DNA from: a virus
Reading direction: 5' to 3' (one strand)
IMG/VR virus record: IMGVR_UViG_3300046011_005389
Coordinates: 1 to 21,015 of that record
Length of the DNA stretch: 21,015 nucleotides
The position numbers and the translations under genes are program-made. The notes under the pieces were generated by a model. It was not told where the DNA came from. It did no database searches and worked only from the letters and a program-made list of their open reading frames with translations. Positions within the stretch are counted from its first letter, which is position 1; every line of letters starts with the position of its first letter. Of this stretch, positions 1-5,664 are shown one piece after another.

Positions 1-92
1 GAGGGATACAGTAGATACTGCGCGGTATTCCTGTATTGGAACTGAATAAGATTCGGAGGTTGGTGATACCTTGGCAACAGAAATCACCAATT
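1..92 (+). ncRNA. Hairpin-rich RNA segment upstream of a terminator (3' end of an RNA or transcript)
   Basis: All three + frames close by position 48 and no gene is visible. Three consecutive stems can be drawn. The first pairs 5-11 with 31-37 (one G-U), with an inner stem 15-19/24-28 closing a GCGC loop. The second pairs 42-47 with 51-56 around a 3-nt loop. The third pairs 60-67 with 83-90, eight perfect pairs. The uridine-rich terminator follows at once. This fits the 3' part of a small structured RNA, or a leader/trailer whose 5' end lies outside the window. It matches no RNA family I know. An upstream coding sequence could also end at 45 or 48, so the non-coding call is an inference. Confidence 0.4.
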
Positions 93-115
93 CCCTTCGG
101 GGATTTATTTTTTTT
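92..115 (+). terminator. Intrinsic terminator with cUUCGg tetraloop
   Basis: TCCC (92-95), loop TTCG (96-99) and GGGA (100-103) form a short stem closed by the very stable UUCG tetraloop, followed by an almost pure T run to 115. It ends the transcript carrying the hairpins at 1-92 and lies only 12 bases before the next start codon. Transcription of the downstream genes therefore needs read-through or a promoter inside the upstream segment. Confidence 0.65.
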
Positions 116-126
116 ATTAATCAGAT

Positions 127-909
127 ATGGAAGAATTAACATTTATACTAAACAAAGATGCCTATATAAAAAGCTATAAGGAAATCTTAGAACTACCAAT
201 AGAAAGACAAAGAAGATTATTCTTTGCAAGACAGTTGTATGATGTAAGGTATATTACAAAAAAAGAAACTGATACTCATATCTATTGGTCATGTAGTGAA
301 AAGAAACCCAAATTTTATAATAACAAATTATTCTTTAGTCATAGAAACAGCCAAGGTATGACCTATGACAAAAAGAAGAAGAGTGTTAAGATTTGGTTTG
401 GAATGAGATACAGTGAGCTTCCAATGGAACTTAGAAGAAATGTTTTAGAAACATTTGATATGTATTGGGTAATGCAATTAAACAATGGTATCTCAAGTCT
501 TATTAGTAACACAGTATTTGGTAAAATCATCAAGGGTAAAATAAACAACGCATATGAAATATGTCAAGCTTACTTTAAAGTAGCTCCATATAAAGCAAAG
601 AATGTTGACCTTGAATTATTTACTAATGTGTTTTCTAAATTAGATATGTCACCTAAGAGTTTGAGTAATCACTTTATGGTTGCCATAGATTGTAATGTAT
701 TACTACAGCAGGTAAAGAAGAGTGCTGCCAACGGGTTTTATTTTAACACCTATATTGATTTTTTAGTAGAGAAAGCAAGTATACTAAACAAAGAAGTAGA
801 TTTTAATATATCTAATGAAGAAGCAGATAAGCTTTGTCAAGAGTATACTAAAATCATAAAAAGAGATGATATTATTTACGAATTTTTTAAAGAGAATGAT
901 TATGAATAA
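127..909 (+). CDS. Unrecognised phage protein, 260 aa
   Basis: This is a 260-residue soluble protein, rich in Lys, Tyr and Asn, with no family I recognise. The middle part (about 95-150) looks helical, and no membrane segment or metal-binding cysteine cluster is visible. The ATG at 127 is the first one after the terminator and has only a T-rich leader with no Shine-Dalgarno motif. The 3' end overlaps the next gene by 8 bases (ATGAATAA), which suggests coupled translation. Codon use resembles that of its neighbours. The function is unknown, and its place at the head of a + strand gene string suggests an early gene. Confidence 0.8.
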   Translation: MEELTFILNKDAYIKSYKEILELPIERQRRLFFARQLYDVRYITKKETDTHIYWSCSEKKPKFYNNKLFFSHRNSQGMTYDKKKKSVKIWFGMRYSELPMELRRNVLETFDMYWVMQLNNGISSLISNTVFGKIIKGKINNAYEICQAYFKVAPYKAKNVDLELFTNVFSKLDMSPKSLSNHFMVAIDCNVLLQQVKKSAANGFYFNTYIDFLVEKASILNKEVDFNISNEEADKLCQEYTKIIKRDDIIYEFFKENDYE

Positions 910-1156
910 AGAATTACAGGAAAAGTTAGATTTTTGGAATCAACTAAAAGAAGAAGTTGAATTTTCAGATGCTCCACAAGAGCTAAAAGAACAAATGTTA
1001 TCAGAAGTGCACTACAACATAGTGTGTGTTGAAGATGAACTAGATAAAAACATGCAGAATAAAACTATTAATGCTATGTCAGCTACATTAATAATGTTTT
1101 GTTGTGCATCAGCTGGTATATTAGGTTATGCTGTAACAGTTAAGTATTTATTATAA
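902..1156 (+). CDS. Small C-tail-anchored membrane protein, 84 aa
   Basis: The first 50 or so residues are charged and helical, possibly a coiled coil, with many Glu, Lys and Leu. One hydrophobic segment (about residues 57-82, with Cys-Cys and Gly) ends at the C-terminus, so this is probably a single-pass membrane protein with its soluble part in the cytoplasm. I chose the ATG at 902, which overlaps the previous stop by 8 bases. An upstream non-ATG extension to 866 would run deep into the preceding gene. No family is recognised. It is the last gene before the structured RNA segment. Confidence 0.75.
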   Translation: MNKELQEKLDFWNQLKEEVEFSDAPQELKEQMLSEVHYNIVCVEDELDKNMQNKTINAMSATLIMFCCASAGILGYAVTVKYLL

Positions 1157-1161
1157 TTGCG

Positions 1162-1310
1162 TACACCTCCAACCGTAGTAGACAGATAAAAGGTGTAATA
1201 GTCTGTCTTAAAACACGTAAACCTAAGTACCCATACAGCAGTGAGTTGGGCTAAGTTATATACAATTCCTCGGAGCTGGGAGTAGAATGCTTAGGAACGT
1301 GTCTTTTATT
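1162..1310 (+). ncRNA. Candidate structured RNA: H-type pseudoknot plus three-way junction
   Basis: The 173-base gap between genes carries nested complementarity. TACACCT (1162-1168) pairs with AGGTGTA (1191-1197). AGACAGA (1180-1186) pairs with TCTGTCT (1202-1208). The two stems interleave, giving a classical H-type pseudoknot of 7+7 perfect pairs. Directly after it, 1213-1218/1297-1302 and 1222-1227/1290-1295 form a 12-pair stem with a 3x1 internal loop. This closes over two hairpins, CCCA/TGGG (1230-1233/1247-1250) and ATTC-CTC/GAG-TA-GAAT (1265-1271/1280-1288). A short T-rich tail (1303-1310) may end the RNA. It matches no riboswitch, ribozyme or phage RNA I know. It could be a free ncRNA or a 5' regulatory leader of the gene at 1330. 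Confidence 0.55.
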
Positions 1311-1329
1311 AACTAAAAAATGTATAATT

Positions 1330-1659
1330 ATGAAATGGTTCAGGAAATTATTTAAGAAAAAGAAAAAGAGTTATCCACAGGATAATAAGTTTAAACTATG
1401 TATTATTGATGAGAAATCAGATTTAATACATGAAGTACTAGGTATTACAGAAGAAAGATGCCGGGAACTAACTGAGCTGTGCATAAAAGCATATGGTGCC
1501 AGTGATATTAAAACAGAATCATATGCTATGGTAGTAGAGCAATGTGTTCATGTTAATGAAGTTGTTATGGCAATCCAAATCTTTGAGAAAGTTTCTCATG
1601 CACAGGCTAAGAAAAGAAGTTTGAGAAATTTAATGGATAATCTATTTAGTGATGAGTGA
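1330..1659 (+). CDS. Unrecognised basic-N-terminus protein, 109 aa
   Basis: The N-terminus is strongly basic (residues 2-14 mostly Lys/Arg with aromatics), followed by an alternating strand/helix region. No known domain is recognised. The basic patch could bind nucleic acid or the membrane surface (inference). The ATG at 1330 lies 20 bases after the T-rich tail of the structured RNA segment, so that RNA may be the gene's leader. The C-terminal codons overlap the next gene by 8 bases (ATGAGTGA), which indicates translational coupling. Confidence 0.75.
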   Translation: MKWFRKLFKKKKKSYPQDNKFKLCIIDEKSDLIHEVLGITEERCRELTELCIKAYGASDIKTESYAMVVEQCVHVNEVVMAIQIFEKVSHAQAKKRSLRNLMDNLFSDE

Positions 1660-1867
1660 TTTAATTACTTCTGTTCTTGGGATGGATCTCAAGGCAGACA
1701 TTAGAGATATTGATGACAACTTAATCTTAACTGGTGTAAAGAAAACAATTTATCCGGTACAAAAGATTGATAAAATCAACTACCGGATTATAGACAAAGG
1801 TTTCTTTACACACTACAATGAAGCTCTCTTAGCTAAAATAAGAGATTTCAGAAGATTAAATGACTAG
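1652..1867 (+). CDS. Unrecognised small protein, 71 aa
   Basis: This is a short, soluble, mixed-charge protein with no cysteine motif or membrane segment. I chose the ATG at 1652, inside the ATGAGTGA overlap with the previous stop; a GTG one codon earlier is possible. The stop falls two bases before the next ATG. The compact arrangement with both neighbours supports a real gene, but the sequence gives no function. Confidence 0.7.
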   Translation: MSDLITSVLGMDLKADIRDIDDNLILTGVKKTIYPVQKIDKINYRIIDKGFFTHYNEALLAKIRDFRRLND

Positions 1868-1869
1868 TT

Positions 1870-2298
1870 ATGAGCATGAAAATACACTTAGAGTTTGATG
1901 AAACTGATTTGTATAACACTCTTAAATCAATGATTAATCATCCAAATGCAGAAGAGATAACTAAGTTATTGACTCCGTTTATTGGTAGTAGTTCTGATTG
2001 TAGTAAATGGTTGTTTAAACTGATATTAGGCAGAAAGTTACCGGATATAATTCCTGTAGGTACTATATGTCTTACTCATGTTAACAATCTAAGCTATGAG
2101 ATAGATAAACCTAAAACAATAAAGTCTGAGTTATCTGACAATAATGGTATGATTGCTTGTACTATCAAGGAATTTAGAGGCTTTCATGATTGGAAACATT
2201 ATGAAGTTGAGTCTCTTGGTCTTGATACTGGGGGTAGGCAAAAAACATTTAGTAGTTACTTGATGTCTGAACAATTAGAAATAATGGAAGAGTTTTAA
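1870..2298 (+). CDS. Unrecognised protein, 142 aa
   Basis: The protein starts with an acidic amphipathic stretch and continues with predicted helices and a beta-rich C-terminal half around residues 60-125. The middle (a strand running into a Pro-Val-Gly-Thr turn) looks like a small beta domain, but I cannot name a family. A second ATG two codons on is an alternative start. The gene closes the first transcription unit, because a strong terminator begins 43 bases after its stop. Confidence 0.75.
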   Translation: MSMKIHLEFDETDLYNTLKSMINHPNAEEITKLLTPFIGSSSDCSKWLFKLILGRKLPDIIPVGTICLTHVNNLSYEIDKPKTIKSELSDNNGMIACTIKEFRGFHDWKHYEVESLGLDTGGRQKTFSSYLMSEQLEIMEEF

Positions 2299-2340
2299 GA
2301 TAGTATATCTGTGGATATGCTTTTCCTGACCAAATGATGC

Positions 2341-2364
2341 GGGGAACAGAAATGTTCCCCTTTT
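2341..2364 (+). terminator. Intrinsic terminator with GAAA loop
   Basis: GGGGAACA (2341-2348) pairs perfectly with TGTTCCCC (2353-2360) around a GAAA (GNRA) tetraloop, followed by TTTT. Eight pairs, half of them G-C at the base, make this the strongest terminator in the window. It ends the transcription unit finishing at 2298. Confidence 0.85.
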
Positions 2365-2444
2365 CATTGTTAGCCATATAGTATAATAATTTATAAAGCT
2401 CTATTATATGTTTACTATTTAATAGTTTACATTTACTAAACTTT
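2365..2444 (+). promoter_or_regulatory. AT-rich promoter region with inverted repeat at the start codon
   Basis: After a strong terminator, the downstream genes need a promoter in these 80 bases. The stretch is very AT-rich. It has a partial match to the Bacteroidota -7 box (TATGTTTA, 2407-2414, A where G is expected), a repeat of GTTTAC at 2410-2415 and 2425-2430, and a perfect 6-bp inverted repeat, AGTTTA (2424-2429)/TAAACT (2437-2442), two bases before the ATG. The inverted repeat could be an operator or a hairpin hiding the start. No box fits a consensus fully, so the exact promoter is not assigned. Confidence 0.3.
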
Positions 2445-2729
2445 ATGAATTTAAACATGCTGTATCAATTACCTAATGGAAAGGTAATATTTCTAACCAT
2501 AGACCAGTTCTTAGACCTTACAGAGGAAGACATACAATATCTTATGTCAGTAGATGCTGGTGAACATACAGCAAGTCCCTTTACAGATTCAGCAGTAGTA
2601 GCTAATACTAAAGAAAAATATTATGATTTTGATTATTATGTAGATGATGAGATTGATATCAATAATATTGTTTCTGATGATGCACCATTTGATGATATCA
2701 TAGATCTGAATGATTCCTTAGACGGATAA
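2445..2729 (+). CDS. Small acidic phage protein, 94 aa
   Basis: The N-terminal 40 residues form a compact strand-helix unit with an LTxEDIQYLM-like helix. The C-terminal half is a long acidic tail with many Asp and Tyr (about residues 60-94) that is probably disordered. I have a loose memory of similar small acidic proteins in crAss-like phages, but cannot assign a role. A second ATG at codon 5 (2457) is an equally good start and would give a protein beginning MLYQLPNG. This is the first gene after the terminator at 2341. Acidic-tailed proteins of this size are often inhibitors or DNA mimics, which here is only a guess. Confidence 0.7.
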   Translation: MNLNMLYQLPNGKVIFLTIDQFLDLTEEDIQYLMSVDAGEHTASPFTDSAVVANTKEKYYDFDYYVDDEIDINNIVSDDAPFDDIIDLNDSLDG

Positions 2730-2769
2730 GGAGTTCAAAAATTATATTCACACACCAAATCAAATTTTT

Positions 2770-3234
2770 ATGGATGGTAAGACAATTGTGTTAGGTAATG
2801 ACACAGGAGGGGTAATTCATACCTCAAAAAATGACGAATATGGATACATTCGTGTAGAACAAGAAAGGAGTTTATTTGATAGCAAAGGTTTCTTAAGAAG
2901 AAAATCTATATCAGCTTTAATTCCTGGTACCATAGAAGATCTTAAAAAAGCAGGTTTTTATAAAGGTCAGATTCTTCCGGGTAAGATTATTATTGTGGAA
3001 CAAACTGAACCATTTAATAAAACAAGGCCAGACCTAGATCTTAAAGTTGCCGGTCAAACAGGTATAATCTGTATGAAAGATAGCAAAAAGATTTATAGAA
3101 AACACTTTTATACCGTGTTTACTGATGCAGAAGATGAAATGATTATGCACAGTAATGGTGAAGATATTAGTGAAGCTTATTTAGCAGAAAAGAAAACTAC
3201 TGCTATTCAGCCGAATACAGAGTTTGACTTATAA
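2770..3234 (+). CDS. Conserved-looking beta-rich phage protein, 154 aa
   Basis: The sequence is rich in Gly, Lys, Thr and short beta strands, with an acidic/basic alternating core and a turn around residues 55-85 that includes a Pro-Gly-Thr motif and a Gly-Gln-Ile-Leu-Pro-Gly motif. It has no catalytic signature I know. The style suggests a soluble beta-barrel or single-strand-binding type fold, but this is not established. The ATG at 2770 follows a 40-base AT-rich gap with no Shine-Dalgarno motif at useful distance. A terminator follows 25 bases after the stop, so the unit 2445-3234 is probably one two-gene transcript. Confidence 0.75.
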   Translation: MDGKTIVLGNDTGGVIHTSKNDEYGYIRVEQERSLFDSKGFLRRKSISALIPGTIEDLKKAGFYKGQILPGKIIIVEQTEPFNKTRPDLDLKVAGQTGIICMKDSKKIYRKHFYTVFTDAEDEMIMHSNGEDISEAYLAEKKTTAIQPNTEFDL

Positions 3235-3259
3235 TTTTTTGTTTTAATGGTTGATTACA

Positions 3260-3283
3260 GGGGGCAGTGATGTCCCCTTTTTT
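3260..3283 (+). terminator. Intrinsic terminator with GTGA loop
   Basis: GGGG (3261-3264) pairs with CCCC (3274-3277). CA/TG (3265-3266/3271-3272) continues the stem past a single bulged T, leaving a GTGA (GNRA) loop. Six T follow, and more T-rich sequence after that. It has the same design as the terminator at 2341. The next ATG is only 26 bases downstream. Confidence 0.75.
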
Positions 3284-3309
3284 ATTATTTATTTTTAATT
3301 GTATATGTT

Positions 3310-3816
3310 ATGGAAAAGCAAAACAGAAATCAAAAGTATCAATTTTCAGGTAAGTTATCTGAATATCAGTTTAAGAATCAAAGACCTACTGTCATGCAGT
3401 ATGAGACTGATAGTTATTCTCAGTATCAAAACTATCTCTACAAGAGAGCATTATATGGTTTAGATTCTCTTACTGAGAAAGAACTTGCTACAATGTGTAG
3501 TAAAAAGAAACAAAGAATAATTAGTGTTTATAAAAGAGCTCAACTTACACTTAATAAGTTTAAGCAACAGATTACTATTCAATATAGTAACTTTATATTC
3601 AAGACTTTATTTCCTAAAAGCCCAATTACCCAGTTGTTACTAGCTGATACTGAGACTGATGACAAGTTCAAGAATACTTTAACTTTTAAAGATTTAGGTA
3701 TAAATAAAGAACAAATTATTAGTATCTTTATGGCTGAAGGTATCCTTCCTAAAAACTTTTTAAGTTTAGATAAGGATCCAAACCAACTACCAAGATTAAA
3801 GAATGCCGGTAAATAA
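3310..3816 (+). CDS. Unrecognised basic protein, 168 aa
   Basis: The N-terminal 45 residues are rich in Gln, Asn and Tyr and look disordered. A Lys/Arg-rich helical stretch (about 60-100) and a more globular C-terminal part follow. The overall basic charge suggests a nucleic-acid or protein scaffold role (inference). No family is recognised. The ATG at 3310 follows an AT-rich leader, and the 3' end overlaps the next gene by 14 bases in another frame. Confidence 0.75.
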   Translation: MEKQNRNQKYQFSGKLSEYQFKNQRPTVMQYETDSYSQYQNYLYKRALYGLDSLTEKELATMCSKKKQRIISVYKRAQLTLNKFKQQITIQYSNFIFKTLFPKSPITQLLLADTETDDKFKNTLTFKDLGINKEQIISIFMAEGILPKNFLSLDKDPNQLPRLKNAGK

Positions 3817-4078
3817 TGCATTATTTGAGTATCATTATATATATGGAAATCCAAAACTCCATTATGTAATTGCAGACATATATGGTAAGTATAGTATTAC
3901 TCCTATTGCAAACAATAGGGGTGATACTGCTTATTATGAAGTTCATGAGTTGCATTCACTGTATAATGATATTAAGTTCCGGTCTCAGAAAAAAGCTATG
4001 CAATATGTAGTGGCAGAGTTATTCACTGAATTTTTTGATTATGAGCACTATGGATTTACCAGACATACCAGGCTTTAG
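3803..4078 (+). CDS. Small protein, 91 aa, first of a possible tandem family
   Basis: This aromatic-rich small protein has beta strands first and a C-terminal helix (about residues 58-82). The plan 'strands, then F-x-S-x-x-x-A-x-x-Y/F, then E-x-x-x-x-F-F-D' recurs in the next two genes, so it may be a divergent paralogue. It overlaps its predecessor by 14 bases and its successor by 29-38 bases depending on the start chosen there. No known family is recognised. Confidence 0.65.
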   Translation: MPVNNALFEYHYIYGNPKLHYVIADIYGKYSITPIANNRGDTAYYEVHELHSLYNDIKFRSQKKAMQYVVAELFTEFFDYEHYGFTRHTRL

Positions 4079-4298
4079 AAAAGAAACATGGAGTGGTTTT
4101 GATGGTAGACCTGTATGTGAATGGAATTCTCAATTTAGTAATTACAGAGTACAGCCAAGTGGTAAAGGTTACATTGTAGTTGGTAGAGTTGATGATTATA
4201 ATACTGCATATCTTATATATTTTGATAGTTTTGAAGAAGCTGTGTATTTTATTAGAAATAAAGAAATAACTAAATTCTTTGATGATGATATATTTTAG
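4041..4298 (+). CDS. Small protein, 85 aa, tandem paralogue A
   Basis: The protein opens with a short Pro-Gly-Phe motif, has a beta-rich middle with W-x-S-x-F, and ends in a helix with EA-x-x-F-I-R-N-K-E-I and a FFDDD tail. The same order of motifs appears in the next gene, which shows tandem duplication. The start is ambiguous: ATG at 4041 or at 4050 (82 aa, beginning MDLPDIPG); both overlap the previous gene. I list the longer one. The function is not known. Confidence 0.65.
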   Translation: MSTMDLPDIPGFRKETWSGFDGRPVCEWNSQFSNYRVQPSGKGYIVVGRVDDYNTAYLIYFDSFEEAVYFIRNKEITKFFDDDIF

Positions 4299-4506
4299 AG
4301 ATTATCCTGGATTTAAATGGAGTTTGGTACCAACAACTCACAATGATGCATATGATGTATGGGAATCAACTTTTTGTACTGATGCTGTTATGTCTATAGA
4401 AGGTAAGTTTTTTAATATTTCAAGCATGCGGCAATTTGACACTATCCATGAAGCTATGGAGTATATTAGAAATAGAGAAATAATAAAATACTTTGATGAA
4501 GACTAA
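4282..4506 (+). CDS. Small protein, 74 aa, tandem paralogue B
   Basis: It shares with the preceding gene the early Pro-Gly-Phe, a central W-x-S-x-F, and a C-terminal helix EA-x-x-Y-I-R-N-R-E-I followed by KYFDED. It is therefore a diverged duplicate of that gene. Two ATG codons (4282 and 4285) compete as the start, and both overlap the previous stop. The gene overlaps the HNH nuclease gene at its 3' end by 11 bases. No functional motif is visible. Confidence 0.65.
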   Translation: MMIYFRDYPGFKWSLVPTTHNDAYDVWESTFCTDAVMSIEGKFFNISSMRQFDTIHEAMEYIRNREIIKYFDED

Positions 4507-4900
4507 GGTATGTGATGGATGTGGATTAGAAAGACCCATATGGAAGAGTAGTGGAACCGGGGGATTAAAGCTATGTAAAAACTGCTGGAGTTGCCACAAA
4601 AGCGGAGATACTGTACAGAAACCAACAAATTCTGCCATCCCCCGTGTTTCTGCTAAAAGAGCAAAGAAAGATGCGGAGTATAGCAAACTAAGAGAAAGAT
4701 ATCTTACTGATAACCCTTTGTGTATGGTTAAGGTGAACGGATGTGGTCATGGTGCCACTGATGTTCACCATACATATGCAGGAGCTAACAGAGATGCATT
4801 TTATTTAATACAAAGTACATGGAAGGCAGTTTGCAGAAACTGTCATGACTGGGTGCATAATCATCCAGAAGAAGCCCGTACAATGGGCTGGCTTAAATGA
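4496..4900 (+). CDS. HNH endonuclease with N-terminal zinc ribbon
   Basis: This 134-residue protein has a treble-cysteine zinc ribbon at the N-terminus (C6xxC9 and C27xxC30xxC33) and a C-terminal HNH-type module. The HNH module shows C76 and C83, the double His H91-H92, and C113xxC116-H117 with H121, as expected for a zinc-stabilised beta-beta-alpha metal nuclease. Such small HNH proteins are common in phage early or recombination regions, some annotated as NinG/Rap-like or as homing nucleases. A role in DNA cleavage during recombination or packaging is plausible. The ATG at 4496 overlaps the previous stop. Confidence 0.8.
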   Translation: MKTKVCDGCGLERPIWKSSGTGGLKLCKNCWSCHKSGDTVQKPTNSAIPRVSAKRAKKDAEYSKLRERYLTDNPLCMVKVNGCGHGATDVHHTYAGANRDAFYLIQSTWKAVCRNCHDWVHNHPEEARTMGWLK

Positions 4901-4906
4901 TTGATT

Positions 4907-5194
4907 ATGGGATCAAATGAAGTTATCTTAAAAACAATATTGGAATATTATCAAGATAGACAGAGAGAATTTAGATCACTTACAGAAAAACTAAAAACTT
5001 GCTGTTGCTTTCCAACCAGAAGAAAAATAAAATTAAGGTTGGAGGAGCTAAATACTATTTTAAGCAGAGATTATACACTTCCTAAGTATGACTTAATGCA
5101 GTCACTTAAAGTTAAGTATAAAGAACTTAAAAAGTATCCTGAATTGGTAGAAATAGCTAGGAAGAAAAGAGAACTTAAAAGAATGATAGCATGA
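4907..5194 (+). CDS. Basic helical small protein, 95 aa
   Basis: The protein is almost wholly helical, highly charged and Lys/Arg/Glu-rich, with a Cys-Cys-Cys stretch near residue 32 and a likely coiled coil in the C-terminal half. No family is recognised. I chose the ATG at 4907, six bases after the HNH stop; a TTG at 4901 is possible. Its stop overlaps the next ATG (ATGA), so the two small genes are probably translated together. Confidence 0.65.
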   Translation: MGSNEVILKTILEYYQDRQREFRSLTEKLKTCCCFPTRRKIKLRLEELNTILSRDYTLPKYDLMQSLKVKYKELKKYPELVEIARKKRELKRMIA

Positions 5195-5370
5195 GTAAAC
5201 CAAACACAAAACAAATTAAAAGCATTGCTGATAAGTCTGAGACTGTTGGTAATGAATTGTATGATGAGTTTCAAAAAAGTAAAAAACTTGAAACTGCAAA
5301 AGTAGCTATAGCAGCATTTAGAAATACTCTTTATGCAAATAGTCTACTGATTAAGAATGAAAAATTATGA
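5191..5370 (+). CDS. Very small helical protein, 59 aa
   Basis: An ATG overlapping the previous stop (ATGA, 5191) opens a frame of 59 codons ending in TGA at 5368-5370, which itself overlaps the ATG of the next gene (5367). Both junctions are the ATGA type used across the window, which is good evidence that the frame is real; without it there would be a 170-base gap. The product is Lys-rich, with an Ala-rich amphipathic helix (about residues 34-50). No family is recognised. Confidence 0.65.
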   Translation: MSKPNTKQIKSIADKSETVGNELYDEFQKSKKLETAKVAIAAFRNTLYANSLLIKNEKL

Positions 5371-5663
5371 ATAAATTAGAATTAAATAAAAAAATAGCAC
5401 TGTTTAATGGTGATATTACTAGTATGTCTGATGAAAAGGACATGTCTGAATTAAACTATACTGAGTCTTGGGATAAATTAATTCCTGTATATCAGAAGTT
5501 ATGTCAAAAATCTAAAGAATTATATGACAAGAAAAATGTAGATGGGTTTCTCTATATTAATCATTGTATTGAAAATGATTTAGATTTAAAAGCATCCTCT
5601 GAATTACATTTTGCTATTGCCTTAGTCAGTGTTATTGATGAATACTATTGCGAAATTAAATAA
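5367..5663 (+). CDS. Small phage protein, possible ABA-sandwich type, 98 aa
   Basis: The layout is an N-terminal helix, the motif ESWDKLIPVY in the middle, and a C-terminal helix rich in Ala/Val/Ile ending VIDEYYCEI. This recalls a large group of short phage proteins with a 'SWDxLMPV ... VxxFIxWY' pattern, described as a Phage ABA sandwich domain; the match is from memory and weak. Function is unknown in that group. It overlaps the preceding gene at ATGA and ends one base before the helicase start. Confidence 0.7.
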   Translation: MNKLELNKKIALFNGDITSMSDEKDMSELNYTESWDKLIPVYQKLCQKSKELYDKKNVDGFLYINHCIENDLDLKASSELHFAIALVSVIDEYYCEIK

Positions 5664-5664
5664 T

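Noticed and set aside
1-110. tRNA gene
   Set aside because: No T-loop consensus, no 7-5-5 stem layout and no 3' acceptor were found; the stems fit a serial hairpin array instead.
1162-1310. Group I intron core or HDV-like ribozyme
   Set aside because: The interleaved helices and the AAGGTGTAATAGTCTG string recall a P3-P7 core, but there is no room for P4-P6 between them, and HDV-like folds need extra P3 and P4 stems and a cleavage-site P1 that are missing. No split exon is seen.
2367-2387. Sigma-70 promoter TTGTTA / TATAAT
   Set aside because: The two boxes are only 9 bases apart, far below the 16-18 needed, and the region is AT-rich enough to produce such words by chance.
2249-2458. Minus-strand coding frame across the terminator and promoter region
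   Set aside because: It crosses a strong + strand terminator, has no start context and overlaps the end of a better supported gene; the composition is typical of a chance frame in AT-rich DNA.
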